Positions 63,929 through 64,000 of a DNA stretch of 64,000 nt are shown in pieces. Made by a program: the position numbers and the translations under genes. Where the stretch lies: the NCBI GenBank assembly GCA_937859595.1, contig CALMAH010000013.1, positions 1-64,000 on the forward strand, read 5' to 3'. The first letter of the stretch is position 1; every line of letters begins with the position of its first letter. This stretch comes from an uncultured Acidobacteriota bacterium. Lineage in GTDB: Bacteria; Acidobacteriota; Blastocatellia; Pyrinomonadales; Pyrinomonadaceae. The notes beneath the pieces were generated by a model. The model worked only from the letters and a program-made list of their open reading frames with translations. It was not told the DNA's origin and did no database searches.

Positions 63929-64000
63929 GACAATTAGTTGGATATCTGACGATCCGGCGCAGTTGTTACGCGTTTAATTGACGGAGAAGAGGTCGTGCTG

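Noticed and set aside
63995-64000. Start of a further plus-strand gene (GTG after GGAGAAGAGG)
   Set aside because: Only two codons are visible before the window ends, so nothing can be supported.

Overview
The window looks like chromosomal DNA from an Acidobacteriota bacterium, probably class Blastocatellia. This is inferred from gene content: an alternative complex III operon next to an A2-type caa3 oxidase, a VWFA-related acidobacterial protein, a DUF5916 barrel protein and BtaA/BtaB betaine-lipid enzymes. I recognise no rRNA, tRNA, CRISPR array, prophage or intact insertion sequence.

Layout. 0-14 kb is central metabolism and housekeeping: thymidine kinase, a phosphoglycerate mutase homologue with a degenerate active site, enolase, a CorC/HlyC protein, an IscU-BFD fusion, Nudix plus GH15 glucoamylase, pyruvate kinase, an FMN reductase and a lysine-rich histone-like protein. 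14-18.3 kb holds a SPASM-type radical SAM enzyme and a Lol-like set (lipoprotein, LolD-type ATPase, LolA-like protein) without its permease. 18.4-32 kb is one long minus-strand respiratory block, actABCDEF - unknown membrane protein - SCO - ctaCDEF, for electron transfer from quinol through cytochrome c to oxygen. 32-42.5 kb has a divergent ROK protein, a VWA protein, citrate synthase, an 800-bp repeat-bearing spacer with a decayed reading frame, and three envelope proteins. 42.7-50.7 kb is a plus-strand run: PHP phosphoesterase, GT4, membrane protein, GT4, FtsX-type permease, BtaA, BtaB, ending at a strong terminator. It reads as a membrane-lipid remodelling locus. 50.8-59.2 kb has a GGDEF-EAL protein, gatA/gatC with an intervening lipoprotein, DciA, Maf, a NatAB-like exporter and a CYTH protein. 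59.3-63.8 kb is a signalling island: hybrid histidine kinase, an NtrC-type sigma-54 activator, and two very small membrane protein genes (49 and 55 aa).

Most notable observations: (1) the GpmI homologue has lost its catalytic serine and most metal ligands, although enolase and pyruvate kinase nearby are intact; (2) the sigma-54 activator gene and the 55-aa gene each have a near-consensus -24/-12 promoter, with a weaker match before the 49-aa gene, suggesting a compact sigma-54 regulon; (3) the PHP-GT-GT-BtaA-BtaB run resembles in logic the phosphorus-sparing lipid remodelling operons of other phyla, with different enzyme families; (4) the ROK protein lacks the usual phosphate-binding and zinc-binding residues.
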